64,000 nucleotides of DNA from Autumnicola sp041679265 (GTDB lineage: Bacteria > Bacteroidota > Bacteroidia > Flavobacteriales > Flavobacteriaceae). How positions within the stretch are numbered: position 1 is the stretch's first letter; the number at the start of each line of letters is the position of its first letter. Of the stretch, positions 8,622-18,213 are shown in pieces. The position numbers and the translations under genes were made by a program. The stretch is taken from positions 62,001 through 126,000 of the forward strand of contig NZ_JBGFSM010000014.1 of the NCBI RefSeq assembly GCF_041679265.1, given 5' to 3'. The notes under the pieces are model-generated. The model ran no database searches and was not told the origin of the DNA. It saw nothing but the letters and a program-made list of their open reading frames with translations.

Positions 8622-9518
8622 CTAATTCCAGTTCGTCCTGATGTATTTAAGCATTCGTTTTTTTATAGCCTTAGGCTTTTCAGCATAAACCAGGCTGCCC
8701 TGCAGTTCAGCTTCCGCACGTAAATGTTCGCTGTATTCTTTAATTAACGCATGCAGCATTTCCATCTGCTTTTCATCTTTCAGCTGAATTTCGGGAGAAT
8801 TTAATTTTTCATGTAAAATCATAAGATCATGGTCATCCCCAAGAAAATCGGCAAGCTTGTGTACTTCATCTGCCCAGGTTTTAAAGAATTGCGGCCAGAG
8901 TTGTTCCATTAACTGCAGCTGGTGCCAAAGGTATTTTGCCCGTTTTCTCCATTCATGAAAATTGGCAGCATCAGGTTGAGCATAGGCTTCTTCCAAAGCA
9001 TCCATACCGCGTTCATACGTGAGCTTAAGTCCTGGTAGTACTACAGCAAGGTCTGTAGATTTTACCGGCCATTCTGTAAATTCTTCCTGTGCACCGGTAA
9101 ATTGGTCCAGAATATATTCAGAGAAAAACTTTTTCTCTTTTAATTCCTTTTCCAGGGAGTCCCGTTCTTTTTCCAGTTCCTGCACGATGCTATTAAAGAA
9201 TTTTACATAAATATGATCCCCATAGCGCTCCTGCAAAATGCCAATGGTTTCCATATGTGCGGTAAGATCACGAATGGGAGATAGTTCCTGCCCCAAATCA
9301 CGAAAAAAGATATTGATCTCCTTATATTTCTTTTCTCCCAGTTCATCTCTGAAGAGCCGGGCCAGCGCACGCAGTTTTTTAAGGCTTTTCCTTATTTCAT
9401 GAACGGCTTCATGAAGATTGGTATTTTTAAGGGAAGCGATGCAGAATTCAATTTCTTCAGAAGCGATCCTGCTGATGCTTTCTTTAAGTTCTTCCTGCTT
9501 TTCCAGCTTATAGCTCAT
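8622..9518 (-). CDS. CHAD domain protein
   Basis: A 298-residue, helical, highly charged protein filled by one CHAD domain. Conserved histidines and basic residues are visible, such as HEAVHEIRKSLKKLRAL (about 37-53) and FHEWRKRAKYLWHQL. CHAD domains bind inorganic polyphosphate and often sit on polyphosphate granules. No CYTH/triphosphatase partner or polyphosphate kinase gene is next to it. Confidence 0.9.
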   Translation of the reverse strand: MSYKLEKQEELKESISRIASEEIEFCIASLKNTNLHEAVHEIRKSLKKLRALARLFRDELGEKKYKEINIFFRDLGQELSPIRDLTAHMETIGILQERYGDHIYVKFFNSIVQELEKERDSLEKELKEKKFFSEYILDQFTGAQEEFTEWPVKSTDLAVVLPGLKLTYERGMDALEEAYAQPDAANFHEWRKRAKYLWHQLQLMEQLWPQFFKTWADEVHKLADFLGDDHDLMILHEKLNSPEIQLKDEKQMEMLHALIKEYSEHLRAEAELQGSLVYAEKPKAIKKRMLKYIRTNWN

Positions 9519-9935
9519 TTTTCGGAATTTTGCTTTAAGATACCTAATTTAAGCTACAGAAATGGTTAGGGTTTTATTAAAATACCAAGTGTAGATTAGA
9601 TTTAGAAATAGTAGTGTGCGGGTAAAAGACCAAAAATCGCTTCGTTGCTGTAAACAAGAATAAAGATTTGATGAGAATTAATTGGGGATAATTACAACTC
9701 TTCGCAATTGCTAGTTTTGAAAATAAATGAAATGGAAAGCAGATCAAAAGCGAGCCCTGAAGAACAGCAACAGCTTCAGATAGTTGTATCCACGGGACTT
9801 TGTGGTTTTTTTGTAAAGTTTTACCGAACAACTATGATTTAAAAATCAATTTTAGATAAAACTGTTAAATTGCCGGCCGAAAATTATAGCTCAATTCCTG
9901 CAGAACTTCCAATTCTTAAAAACAACAGAAAATAT
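9519..9935 (-). other. Intergenic region with no recognised feature
   Basis: These 417 bases between CHAD and lysA hold no gene I can support. A short open frame (9577-9831, minus, 84 codons) has no recognisable domain and an odd residue mix. No hairpin terminator or repeat stands out. Confidence 0.5.
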
Positions 9936-11153
9936 TTAAACGCTTTCCACACTTAGTTCTACCGGCACCTGGTGTTGTAAAAGGTCTTCAAAAGTTTCTC
10001 TTTTCCTTATAAGATGGGCTTCGGCCTTATACCATAAAACTTCGGCAGGACGATATCTTGAATTAAAATTGCTCGCCATAGAGAAACAATAGGCGCCGGA
10101 ATTGCTGAAGGCAAGAATATCCCCTTCGGTAATTTCAGAAATCCTCCTGTTGCTGGCAAAAGTATCGGTCTCGCAAATATAGCCCACTACCGAATAAAAT
10201 CTCGCCTTGCCATCGGGATTGGAAATATTGGTAATTTCATGATGGGAACCGTAGAACATAGGCCGGATGAGATGATTGAAACCGGAATCTATTCCGGCAA
10301 AAACCGTAGAAGTGGTTTGCTTGATCACGTTTACCTTTGCCAGGAATTTTCCGGCTTCGCTCACCAGGTATTTTCCCGGCTCGAAAGCCAGCGTAAGTTC
10401 CCGGCCGTACTCCTTGCAGAATTTCTCAAAACGGCTGGTAAGTTGTTGGCCCAGGTCTTCAATATCTGTTTCTATGTCGCCTTCTTTATAAGGCACTTTA
10501 AACCCGCTGCCAAAATCGATAAACTCAAGGTCCTTAAAATGTTTCGCGGCATCAAAAAGAATTTCAGAAGCATAAAGAAAAACCCCAATATCAAGAATAT
10601 CGCTTCCCGTATGCATGTGGATCCCGTTAATGTTCATGCCGGTATTTTGTACAATTCTTTGCAAATGCGGCATCTGGTGAATGGAAATCCCGAATTTGGA
10701 ATCTATATGGCCTACCGAGATTTTGGAATTTCCTCCCGCCATCACATGCGGATTGATCCTGATGCAAACCGGGGTACCAGGATGTTTTGTGCCAAATTGT
10801 TCTAAAATAGAAAGGTTGTCTATATTTATTTGCGCTCCCAGTTGCACCACTTCTTCAATTTCTTCCAGGGAAACGCCGTTTGGGGTATAAATGATATTTG
10901 CAGGATCAACGCCCGCTTCAATGCCAAGTTTTACTTCCTGTATAGAAACCGTATCCAGTCCGCAGCCAAGGGAATTCAGTAATTTAAGAATGGAAATATT
11001 TGAAAGCGCTTTTACGGCGTAATGGATACGAAGTTTTTCCACATTAAAAGCATTAGTAAGCCTTTGATACTGGGAAATAATTTTTTCAGCATCATAAACA
11101 TATACGGGGCTTCCAAATTCTTCAGCTACTTTAAGCAAATCTTGATTGTTCAT
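9936..11153 (-). CDS. lysA: Diaminopimelate decarboxylase
   Basis: A 405-residue PLP enzyme of the alanine-racemase-fold decarboxylases. It turns meso-diaminopimelate into lysine, the last step of lysine synthesis. The PLP lysine lies in YAVKAL (about 46-51), the glycine-rich loop at DFGSGFKVPY, a substrate Arg/Glu region at FEPGKYLV, and the active-site cysteine in CETDTF. Length is normal. It is transcribed alone from a promoter at 11175-11207. Confidence 0.93.
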   Translation of the reverse strand: MNNQDLLKVAEEFGSPVYVYDAEKIISQYQRLTNAFNVEKLRIHYAVKALSNISILKLLNSLGCGLDTVSIQEVKLGIEAGVDPANIIYTPNGVSLEEIEEVVQLGAQINIDNLSILEQFGTKHPGTPVCIRINPHVMAGGNSKISVGHIDSKFGISIHQMPHLQRIVQNTGMNINGIHMHTGSDILDIGVFLYASEILFDAAKHFKDLEFIDFGSGFKVPYKEGDIETDIEDLGQQLTSRFEKFCKEYGRELTLAFEPGKYLVSEAGKFLAKVNVIKQTTSTVFAGIDSGFNHLIRPMFYGSHHEITNISNPDGKARFYSVVGYICETDTFASNRRISEITEGDILAFSNSGAYCFSMASNFNSRYRPAEVLWYKAEAHLIRKRETFEDLLQHQVPVELSVESV

Positions 11154-11174
11154 CTATTCTTGAATATTAGGTCG

Positions 11175-11207
11175 CAAAAATACAGGAGAATTTCATTTAA
11201 TTACAAA
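11175..11207 (-). promoter_or_regulatory. Flavobacterial promoter of lysA
   Basis: On the minus strand TTTG (11207-11204) is followed after 21 bases by TATTTTTG (11182-11175), matching the TTG/TAnnTTTG consensus. The -7 box lies about 22 bases before the lysA ATG. Confidence 0.65.
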
Positions 11208-11248
11208 GCGAAATTTCAAAAATAACGTATTTATACAAAATGTTATTT

Positions 11249-12433
11249 TTAGGAAGCCGGTTCAGATTGTAATTCAAATTTCTGTGCGTTCTGTTTTCTA
11301 ATCCTTATCACGCCAAGCGCTATAAAAATACCGGCACCTGCCATTGCCGCGCCCACAAGATCTGCCGAGGTAAAACCATAGCCATACGCAATAGGTAAAC
11401 CTGCAAGGTAGGCCCCGGAGGCATTTCCCATGTTAAAAGCGCTCTGGTTTAAAGAAGATCCCAGCATTTCTGATCCTTTTGCCGAATTGATCACTGCCAT
11501 TTGAATTGGTGTGGAAAGGCTGAAGGCAACCGTGGCGATAATAAAGGTCATTACAAGCACTCCTATTTTATCTGAAGCCAGGTAGGTGTTAGCAATTAAA
11601 ACGATAACCATTAACATCAGGGAAATTAAAACAGAATATATAGGGCTGAACTTTTCCGCAAGCTTAGCACCTATAAGGTTGCCCAGAACCATGCCAATGC
11701 CGGCAAGGATCATTGCGTAACTCACCATACTTTCAGGATGCCCGGCCACATCTGTAATAAGCGGTGCAATATAGCTGTACCAGGCAAAGAAGCCGCCGGT
11801 GCCAATGGTGGTGAGGAGGATAACCATCCACAACTCGAGTTTTTTTAATACTTTCAGGTCTTTCACAATCCCGTTGGAAGATGGCCGGGAAAGTTCCGGC
11901 ATCCAGAATTTTATTCCCAGGATTGCCAGGATTCCAACCACACCCACTGCTATAAAAGAAACATTCCAACTAAAATTTTGCCCCAGGTAGGTTCCTAAAG
12001 GTACGCCTAAGACGTTGGCCACGGTTAAGCCGGTAAACATTGTGGCAATGGCTTTGGCAGATTTACCGGGCTTTGCCAGTTGCCCGGCCACCACGGCTCC
12101 AATTCCGAAGAAAGCGCCATGGGGCAGCCCTGAAAGAAAACGGGAAATTAACAGCAGGGTGTAAGAATTGGCAAAAGCAGAAAGCGTATTAAAAACTGTA
12201 AACCACAGCATAAGGAATAACAACACCCTGTGGGCCGGCCATTTAGATCCTATTCCTGTGAGCAATGGCGCCCCCACCACCACGCCCAGGGCATAAGCAG
12301 AAATAAAATGTCCCGCCTGCGGGATGCTTATTTCCAAAGCAGTGGCTATTTCAGGAAGAATTCCCATAATCACAAATTCCGTCATTCCTATTCCAAAACC
12401 TCCAATGGCTAACGCGATTAATGCTTTATTCAT
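11249..12433 (-). CDS. MFS transporter, DHA1 (AraJ-like) drug/sugar efflux type
   Basis: A 394-residue, 12-helix major facilitator. The N-terminus GIGMTEFVIMGILPEIA and motif C-like GLTVANVLGVPLGTYLG match the DHA1 subfamily that includes AraJ and related arabinose or drug exporters. It should drive proton-coupled export across the inner membrane, but the substrate is unknown. The gene is alone, with its own promoter. Confidence 0.87.
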   Translation of the reverse strand: MNKALIALAIGGFGIGMTEFVIMGILPEIATALEISIPQAGHFISAYALGVVVGAPLLTGIGSKWPAHRVLLFLMLWFTVFNTLSAFANSYTLLLISRFLSGLPHGAFFGIGAVVAGQLAKPGKSAKAIATMFTGLTVANVLGVPLGTYLGQNFSWNVSFIAVGVVGILAILGIKFWMPELSRPSSNGIVKDLKVLKKLELWMVILLTTIGTGGFFAWYSYIAPLITDVAGHPESMVSYAMILAGIGMVLGNLIGAKLAEKFSPIYSVLISLMLMVIVLIANTYLASDKIGVLVMTFIIATVAFSLSTPIQMAVINSAKGSEMLGSSLNQSAFNMGNASGAYLAGLPIAYGYGFTSADLVGAAMAGAGIFIALGVIRIRKQNAQKFELQSEPAS

Positions 12434-12451
12434 CTTTCAAAAATTAAAGGG

Positions 12452-12484
12452 CAAAAATACAGTAGAATTCACGGTTTAAGGCAA
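12452..12484 (-). promoter_or_regulatory. Promoter of the MFS gene
   Basis: The minus strand shows TTG (12484-12482), 22 bases, then TATTTTTG (12459-12452), about 18 bases before the start codon. Spacing is at the long end of the consensus. Confidence 0.5.
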
Positions 12485-12600
12485 GTAGTACTAAAAATCT
12501 ACGATAACCTTTTAGCTGGTAACCATCCGGAGCAAACACTTCTATTTTTTATTTCAACTGGAATAAATAGGCTATTGACGCAGGACTTAATTAAAAAAGA

Positions 12601-12632
12601 TTGGTACAGTAGTATTGTATTTGTTACTTTTG
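12601..12632 (+). promoter_or_regulatory. Promoter of sucC
   Basis: TTG (12601-12603), 21 bases, TACTTTTG (12625-12632). The -7 box is 34 bases before the sucC ATG. Confidence 0.6.
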
Positions 12633-12666
12633 TTCACCATAAATAATACAGAAGAAATACCTGATT

Positions 12667-13860
12667 ATGAACATACATGAATATCAAGGAAAAGAGATAC
12701 TAAACAGCTTTGGAGTTCGTATCCAGAGAGGCATTGTAGCCCATAATGCACAAGAGGCAGTAAATGCTGCAAAAGAATTAACCGAACAAACCGGAACCGG
12801 TTGGCATGTGATTAAAGCACAGGTACATGCCGGGGGCCGTGGTAAAGGTGGCGGGGTGAAACTTGCCAAAAACCTGAAGGAGGTTGAAGAAATTGCAGGA
12901 AATATTATTGGGATGAACCTTGTTACTCCCCAAACCAGTGCTGAAGGTAAAAAAGTTCACCAGGTATTGGTTGCAGAAGACGTATACTACCCCGGGGATA
13001 AAGAACCTGAAGAATATTATATGTCTGTTTTGCTTAACCGTTCCACAGGCAGGAATATGATTATGTATTCTACTGAAGGTGGAATGGATATTGAAACAGT
13101 GGCCGAAGAAACCCCTCATCTTATCTTTACTGAAGAAATAGATCCTGCGGTTGGATTACTGCCTTTCCAGGCACGTCGCATTGCTTTTAATCTTGGATTA
13201 AGCGGAACCGGTTTTAAAGAGATGGTGAAGTTTGTATTATCTCTATACAAAGCTTTTGAAAAGTCTGATTCTTCACTTTTTGAAATCAATCCGGTTTTAA
13301 AAACCAGTGACGATAAAATTATGGCCGTGGATGCTAAGGTAACCTTAGATGACAATGCCCTTTTTCGTCATAAAGATTATGCTGAAATGAGAGACATTCG
13401 AGAAGAGAACCCAACTGAGGTTGAAGCCAAAAGAGTGGGCCTTAATTATGTAGATCTCGATGGAAATGTTGGATGTATGGTAAATGGTGCCGGGCTTGCT
13501 ATGGCAACAATGGATCTTATAAAACAGGCAGGGGGAGAACCTGCTAATTTCCTTGATGTTGGAGGTACTGCAGATGCCAAAAGAGTAGAGGAGGCCTTTC
13601 GCCTTATTCTTAAAGATGATAAAGTGGAAGCCATTCTTATTAATATCTTTGGAGGAATTGTGCGTTGCGACCGCGTAGCCCAGGGTATTGTTGATGCCTA
13701 TAAAAATATGGGAGATGCCATTAATGTTCCAATTATTGTAAGATTGCAGGGAACAAATGCCGATGTAGCCAAGAAATTGATTGATGAAAGCGGACTTGGT
13801 GTGCACAGTGCGGTAGAATTCCAGGAAGCTGCAGATAAAGTGCAGGAAGTGCTGTCTTAA
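12667..13860 (+). CDS. sucC: Succinyl-CoA ligase (ADP/GDP-forming) beta subunit
   Basis: A 397-residue beta subunit of succinyl-CoA synthetase, which makes ATP or GTP while turning succinyl-CoA into succinate in the TCA cycle. It has an ATP-grasp domain (starting MNIHEYQGKEIL, with VKAQVHAGGRGKGGGVK around 53-69) and the C-terminal ligase domain with GGIVRCDRVAQGI. Length is normal. The sucD partner is not in the window, so the two subunits are coded apart, as is common in this group. Confidence 0.97.
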   Translation: MNIHEYQGKEILNSFGVRIQRGIVAHNAQEAVNAAKELTEQTGTGWHVIKAQVHAGGRGKGGGVKLAKNLKEVEEIAGNIIGMNLVTPQTSAEGKKVHQVLVAEDVYYPGDKEPEEYYMSVLLNRSTGRNMIMYSTEGGMDIETVAEETPHLIFTEEIDPAVGLLPFQARRIAFNLGLSGTGFKEMVKFVLSLYKAFEKSDSSLFEINPVLKTSDDKIMAVDAKVTLDDNALFRHKDYAEMRDIREENPTEVEAKRVGLNYVDLDGNVGCMVNGAGLAMATMDLIKQAGGEPANFLDVGGTADAKRVEEAFRLILKDDKVEAILINIFGGIVRCDRVAQGIVDAYKNMGDAINVPIIVRLQGTNADVAKKLIDESGLGVHSAVEFQEAADKVQEVLS

Positions 13861-13881
13861 AAAAAAAAAATTTTTTACTAT

Positions 13882-13909
13882 AAAAGCTGCCTTTTTTGGC
13901 GGCTTTTTT
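13882..13909 (+). terminator. Terminator of sucC
   Basis: AAAAGCTGCC and GGCGGCTTTT form a stem with one G-U type pair, followed by a run of T. It starts about 20 bases after the stop. Confidence 0.85.
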
Positions 13910-14035
13910 GTTTATAAAAGAAACCATCATCAAATTTCCTGCTGAAGGCGGTTGTTAAATTATTCTTAAAATTAAATTTTTATGTAACAAAAAGTATTTT
14001 GGGAAGGTCTTTTTAATGTAACCCTTAAATGAAGT

Positions 14036-14302
14036 ATGATGAAGAAACCTGCCTTTTTAATGCTAATGTTGTTATTTAGCATCTACGGTGTGACTGCAAA
14101 GAACGTAGACCTTAAAAACGAGAAGAAAATGGTGAAATTAGAACTAGAGCATCTGCTAAAAGGGCATACCCGATATTTAGAACAAGCTGGTGAGATAGAC
14201 ACTGGAGATAAAGCAATAAGGCATAATCTTAAATTCCACATTAACTATAGAAAAACAAAAACCCCGCTTGATCCATGCAAAAAGAATATTAGCTGCCATT
14301 AA
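14036..14302 (+). CDS. Small exported protein, unknown
   Basis: An 88-residue product with a signal peptide (cut near GVTAK, about residue 22) and a short basic mature part ending DPCKKNISCH. Two cysteines near the end could form a disulfide. The start is ATGATG at 14036 or 14039. No family is recognised; the terminator that follows and the signal peptide are the main support for a real gene. Confidence 0.5.
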   Translation: MMKKPAFLMLMLLFSIYGVTAKNVDLKNEKKMVKLELEHLLKGHTRYLEQAGEIDTGDKAIRHNLKFHINYRKTKTPLDPCKKNISCH

Positions 14303-14359
14303 TAAGAAGCTTAATACTTCATCGTCATTTTTTCAATCAGGAAACGCGAGATTAAAAAT

Positions 14360-14393
14360 AAAAAGCTGGCCGCAATCAACGGCCAGCTTTTTT
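14360..14393. terminator. Bidirectional terminator
   Basis: AAAAGCTGGCC and GGCCAGCTTTT pair perfectly around an 8-base loop, with A-rich and T-rich flanks, so it can stop both the small plus-strand gene and the minus-strand MBL gene. Confidence 0.9.
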
Positions 14394-14419
14394 GTACAGT
14401 AAAAAGATTTTTCCAGTTG

Positions 14420-15244
14420 TTATTGATCCTGTCCGCTTTTTGACATCTCCGGATACCAGTCCAGCAGAACTACTTCAATATCTTTATTCTTTTGGTTTAC
14501 CAGCTGTTTAAATTTATCAACATCAGCAAGCCCATCCTGGCCACGGTAGTGGTAAGGATAAACTTTTTTAGGTGCGAAAGCCAAAACTCCATCCGCCGCC
14601 TGGTCTACAGGCATGGTGTAAGGTAAATTCATAGAAACCAAAGCTACATCTATATTTTCAAGCTTTCTCATTTCCGGAGTATCTTCAGTATCTCCGGAGA
14701 TGTATAATCTTTTGCCGTTTTTCTCCAGTACGTAACCATTTCCCCTGCCTTTTACATGCATGGCATCTTCAGATTCAGGTAAATTATACATGGGGATAGC
14801 AGTAATAGTGTATCCCATATGTTCTATGGTCTCGCCATTATTCATCACGATAAGCTGGTCGCTCATTTCAGAGGGTAATTGCTCTTTTACCGCCTTCGGG
14901 ACAATAATTTGTACACTGTCCAGTTCAAGAGCCTGCAGCGTTTTGGCATCCATATGGTCACTATGGATATCTGTAATAAGCACAAAATCCGGTGTCTCAG
15001 CTTCAGCGAAGGCTTCAGCACCACCTACCGGATCGGTATAAAATACATCGTCTCCCCAATGGAATACTGCAGTGGCGTGGGAAATTGGCTCAATGTCTAC
15101 AAAAGTGGTGTCCGGTTCCTGATCCATAGTAGCCGTTTCGGCCAGTTCATTAGGTTCCGTTTCCATTTCCTTTTCTTTATTGTTTTCATTTTTGCAGCCG
15201 GCTAAAACCGCTGCAAAGCTAAAAAGGGTAATAATTTTTTTCAT
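14420..15244 (-). CDS. MBL-fold metallohydrolase lipoprotein
   Basis: A 274-residue lipoprotein (lipobox LAGC, Cys17), followed by an acidic linker (about 20-48) and a UlaG-like metallo-beta-lactamase-fold domain. The key motif is D-I-H-S-D-H at 92-97, so the first His of H-x-H-x-D-H is Asp. Other ligands are likely in GDTEDT and YPYHYRGQ. The protein probably sits in the periplasm, anchored to a membrane. Substrate unknown. Confidence 0.82.
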   Translation of the reverse strand: MKKIITLFSFAAVLAGCKNENNKEKEMETEPNELAETATMDQEPDTTFVDIEPISHATAVFHWGDDVFYTDPVGGAEAFAEAETPDFVLITDIHSDHMDAKTLQALELDSVQIIVPKAVKEQLPSEMSDQLIVMNNGETIEHMGYTITAIPMYNLPESEDAMHVKGRGNGYVLEKNGKRLYISGDTEDTPEMRKLENIDVALVSMNLPYTMPVDQAADGVLAFAPKKVYPYHYRGQDGLADVDKFKQLVNQKNKDIEVVLLDWYPEMSKSGQDQ

Positions 15245-15385
15245 TTAACTTAGTTTTATAGCTCCGGTATTTTGATATCCGGAAAGCTGTTTGGTTATAC
15301 TTTTGTTGCTACAGATTTTATTTTAACGCAACAGGCTATAAAGTTACATAACCGGTAATTGAAGAGGATTTGCTTTAATAAAGAT

Positions 15386-15844
15386 TTAAGAAAGGTTCAA
15401 CTTCATTTTTATATCCCCGCGGGCATAAGGATTATTTTTTTCAATAGGGATTTCCCTGAAACCAAATTTTTTATAGATATAAACCGCATTTTCCAGTTTT
15501 CTGTTGGAGTATATTATTAAATGGTCCCAACCTTTTTTCTTTGCAAAAGCAATGCAGTGTTCCAGGAGTTTTTGCCCCGTTTTCTTTCCCTGGTAAAGTG
15601 GTGATACCGCCATTTTAGTAAGCTCAAAAACACCTTCTTTTATTTTCATTAAAGCCACCGTAGCAATTATGATATCCTGCTCTTTTACAAAGAAAATACT
15701 TCCTCCCGGATTTATGATGTACCTTTCCGGATTCCCAAGCACTTCTTCGTCATGAGGTTCCACCCAAAAATATTTATTAAGCCACTCTAAATTTAATTCT
15801 TTAAAAGCGTTTGCATATTCAGAAGAATAAGAAAGAATTTCCAT
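15386..15844 (-). CDS. GNAT family N-acetyltransferase
   Basis: A 152-residue GNAT protein. Motif A is seen as LTKMAVSPLYQGKKTGQKLL (acetyl-CoA binding Q/G-x-x-G), followed by the late motif B region VYIYKKFGFREIP. It moves an acetyl group from acetyl-CoA to an unknown amine. The gene is alone. Confidence 0.85.
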   Translation of the reverse strand: MEILSYSSEYANAFKELNLEWLNKYFWVEPHDEEVLGNPERYIINPGGSIFFVKEQDIIIATVALMKIKEGVFELTKMAVSPLYQGKKTGQKLLEHCIAFAKKKGWDHLIIYSNRKLENAVYIYKKFGFREIPIEKNNPYARGDIKMKLNLS

Positions 15845-15960
15845 GGATTTTACACAGTTTTATTTCCCGGGCAAATCTATAAAATACTTCTGCTAAAATC
15901 CTTGTAATTTCGGCGGAAAGGGAATATTTCATAACTTAACTGGATAAAGAATTCCACCGC

Positions 15961-17571
15961 ATGAAAAAAAGCAATTTTCCTTCCTATTTTTTTGGTTTTT
16001 CCCTCATGTTTTTAGCGGCTTGTTCTTCAGTTAATACGGTAGAAAAGAATTCGGCCACCGTACTGCCCCCGGAGCAATTGTATGGCCAATTATTTTACGA
16101 CGTTCAAAATAAAGAGATATTTTCAGATAGTAAAACTTTTGTAGATGCACAGCCTTTAAAGGATGCAAAGAAAATACGGCAGGAATATAAAAATTTACAG
16201 AATAAAACCCCGGCTTCTGTTTCGGCTTTTGTAAAACGGAATTTTGACATTCCCGGTAATGGTGCAGTGGTTTATACCACAGATTCATCTTCTATAAATA
16301 CCCATATCCGTAAGCTATGGGATGTGCTGAAGCGACCTGCAGACGAAAAGATTTCCGGCACACGTATCGCTTTGCCTGATCCCTACATTGTACCTGGTGG
16401 TCGCTTTCGAGAAGTTTATTACTGGGACAGTTACTTTACAATGCTTGGCCTGCAGCAGGATGGAGAAGTAGAGACGATAAGGAATATGATAGATAATTTT
16501 GCTTTTCTCCTTAACACCTATGGTTTTATTCCAAATGGAAACCGCACCTATTACCTTGGCAGGTCACAACCTCCTTTTTTTGCAATGATGATAGAGGTAT
16601 TGGCTGAAGAAGAAGGAGAAGAGGTTTACACCGAGTATCTTGAGGAAATGTTGGAGGAATATGAATTCTGGATGGCCGGGGCCTCAGAAATTTCTGCAGA
16701 CCATCCTGCTTCCGGCAGAGTGGTACGGCTGGAAGAAGGGGAATTACTTAACCGTTATTGGGATGATCAACCACAGCCACGACCCGAGAGTTATCGGGAA
16801 GATTTGGAGACGGCAAGGGAAGCTGTAGCAAAATTTCCTGAACTCACCAAAGAAGGAGTGTACAGGGACCTGCGTGCCGCGGCAGAATCTGGCTGGGATT
16901 TTTCCAGCCGCTGGATGGATAAGGATTCTACGGGAGTTTTTAACCTCTATACCATCCATACCACAGCTATTCTTCCTGTAGATTTAAATTCGCTGCTTTA
17001 TAATCTTGAAAAAACCATTTCCCATGCTTATAGCATTGAAGGGAACTCTTTAGAAGCAGAAAATTTTAGAAAAAAGGCGACACAGCGAAAAGCTTTAATA
17101 TCAAAATACTTCTGGAATGAAGAAAATGAGTTTTTTATGGATTATAACTTCCGCAGAAATAAAACTACAGAAGTACTTTCTTTAGCTGGCCTTTATCCAT
17201 TGTTTTTTGAAATTGCTACTGCGGCACAGGCTGCTGAAGTTGCTGAGAAAGTAGAGGGAATTTTCCTTAAACCCGGTGGTGTGGTTACTACTCCTTACCA
17301 TACCGGCCAGCAGTGGGACGCGCCCAATGGCTGGGCACCTTTGCAGTGGATAAGCATTAAAGCGCTGCGAGATTATAATAAAACCAATCTGGCTGCCAGG
17401 ATCAAAAAGAGGTGGCTGCAGTTAAATAGAGATGTTTATGGACGCACTTACAAACTACTGGAAAAATATAATGTGGAAGATGTAAGTAAAAAAAGTGGAG
17501 GTGGAGAATATCCCACTCAGGATGGTTTTGGGTGGACTAACGGCGTTTACCAGAAACTATCTAACGAATAA
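15961..17571 (+). CDS. treA: Trehalase (GH37), lipoprotein
   Basis: A 536-residue glycoside hydrolase 37 that splits trehalose into two glucose molecules. Both family signatures are visible: PGGRFREVYYWDSYF (145-159) and QWDAPNGWAP (451-460). The lipobox AAC (Cys21) places it on the periplasmic or outer side as a lipoprotein, unlike soluble periplasmic TreA of E. coli. It uses environmental or osmolyte trehalose. No sugar transporter or regulator gene is next to it. Confidence 0.94.
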   Translation: MKKSNFPSYFFGFSLMFLAACSSVNTVEKNSATVLPPEQLYGQLFYDVQNKEIFSDSKTFVDAQPLKDAKKIRQEYKNLQNKTPASVSAFVKRNFDIPGNGAVVYTTDSSSINTHIRKLWDVLKRPADEKISGTRIALPDPYIVPGGRFREVYYWDSYFTMLGLQQDGEVETIRNMIDNFAFLLNTYGFIPNGNRTYYLGRSQPPFFAMMIEVLAEEEGEEVYTEYLEEMLEEYEFWMAGASEISADHPASGRVVRLEEGELLNRYWDDQPQPRPESYREDLETAREAVAKFPELTKEGVYRDLRAAAESGWDFSSRWMDKDSTGVFNLYTIHTTAILPVDLNSLLYNLEKTISHAYSIEGNSLEAENFRKKATQRKALISKYFWNEENEFFMDYNFRRNKTTEVLSLAGLYPLFFEIATAAQAAEVAEKVEGIFLKPGGVVTTPYHTGQQWDAPNGWAPLQWISIKALRDYNKTNLAARIKKRWLQLNRDVYGRTYKLLEKYNVEDVSKKSGGGEYPTQDGFGWTNGVYQKLSNE

Positions 17572-17623
17572 TTTGGTTGTTCCTGCATTAAATTTTTAAT
17601 TTCAGATTGCTCAAATTATTGCT

Positions 17624-17992
17624 ATGGAAAATATAGAAGTTTATATAGAATACACTGCGAAAATTATTGAAGCCGCGGGGATAATTTCTATTATTGTTGG
17701 CACGGTGCTGGCGCTGGGGAAATTTATTTTTTCAATGCAAAAAGGAGGGCAGCGATCCTACAGGTTGCTTCGCCAGGAATTGGGAAAAGGAATCCTGCTT
17801 GGCCTGGAAATCCTGGTGGCGGGAGATATAATTGCCACGGTGGTCACCGAGCCCACGATGAACCGCGTGCTTGCCCTTGGAGTAATTGTCCTTATCAGGA
17901 CCTTTTTAAGTTTGTCTATTGAGCTTGAAATAGAAGGGAAGTTTCCCTGGCAGCGTAAAGACTCTGAAAAGCCTCTGGACAAGAATTCCTGA
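17624..17992 (+). CDS. DUF1622 membrane protein
   Basis: A 122-residue protein matching DUF1622: an N-terminal helix (about 12-35), a conserved polar middle (SYRLLRQELGKGILLGLEILVAGDII, quoted in part) and two further helices. The function is unknown. It lies 52 bases after the trehalase gene and may be transcribed with it. Confidence 0.82.
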   Translation: MENIEVYIEYTAKIIEAAGIISIIVGTVLALGKFIFSMQKGGQRSYRLLRQELGKGILLGLEILVAGDIIATVVTEPTMNRVLALGVIVLIRTFLSLSIELEIEGKFPWQRKDSEKPLDKNS

Positions 17993-18213
17993 AATTGTTG
18001 TGTAGGTTTTATATTTCTTATCTAAATATCTTCTCAAACAGGTTTTAGTTTAGATCACCGGTATTGGTAATTGCTCTACTCACCCCTTAATTTAAGGTAT
18101 TTCAGTTGCTTTGCTTCAACTATAACTACAGGATGTAAAGAAATACCATTAATTGGGTATTGCTGCTGCTTTCTATAATTGGTAAGATTATACTTCATTT
18201 AAAATCCAATATT

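Noticed and set aside
9577..9831. 84-codon open frame on the minus strand
   Set aside because: No recognisable domain, unlike residue use, and no promoter; treated as non-coding.
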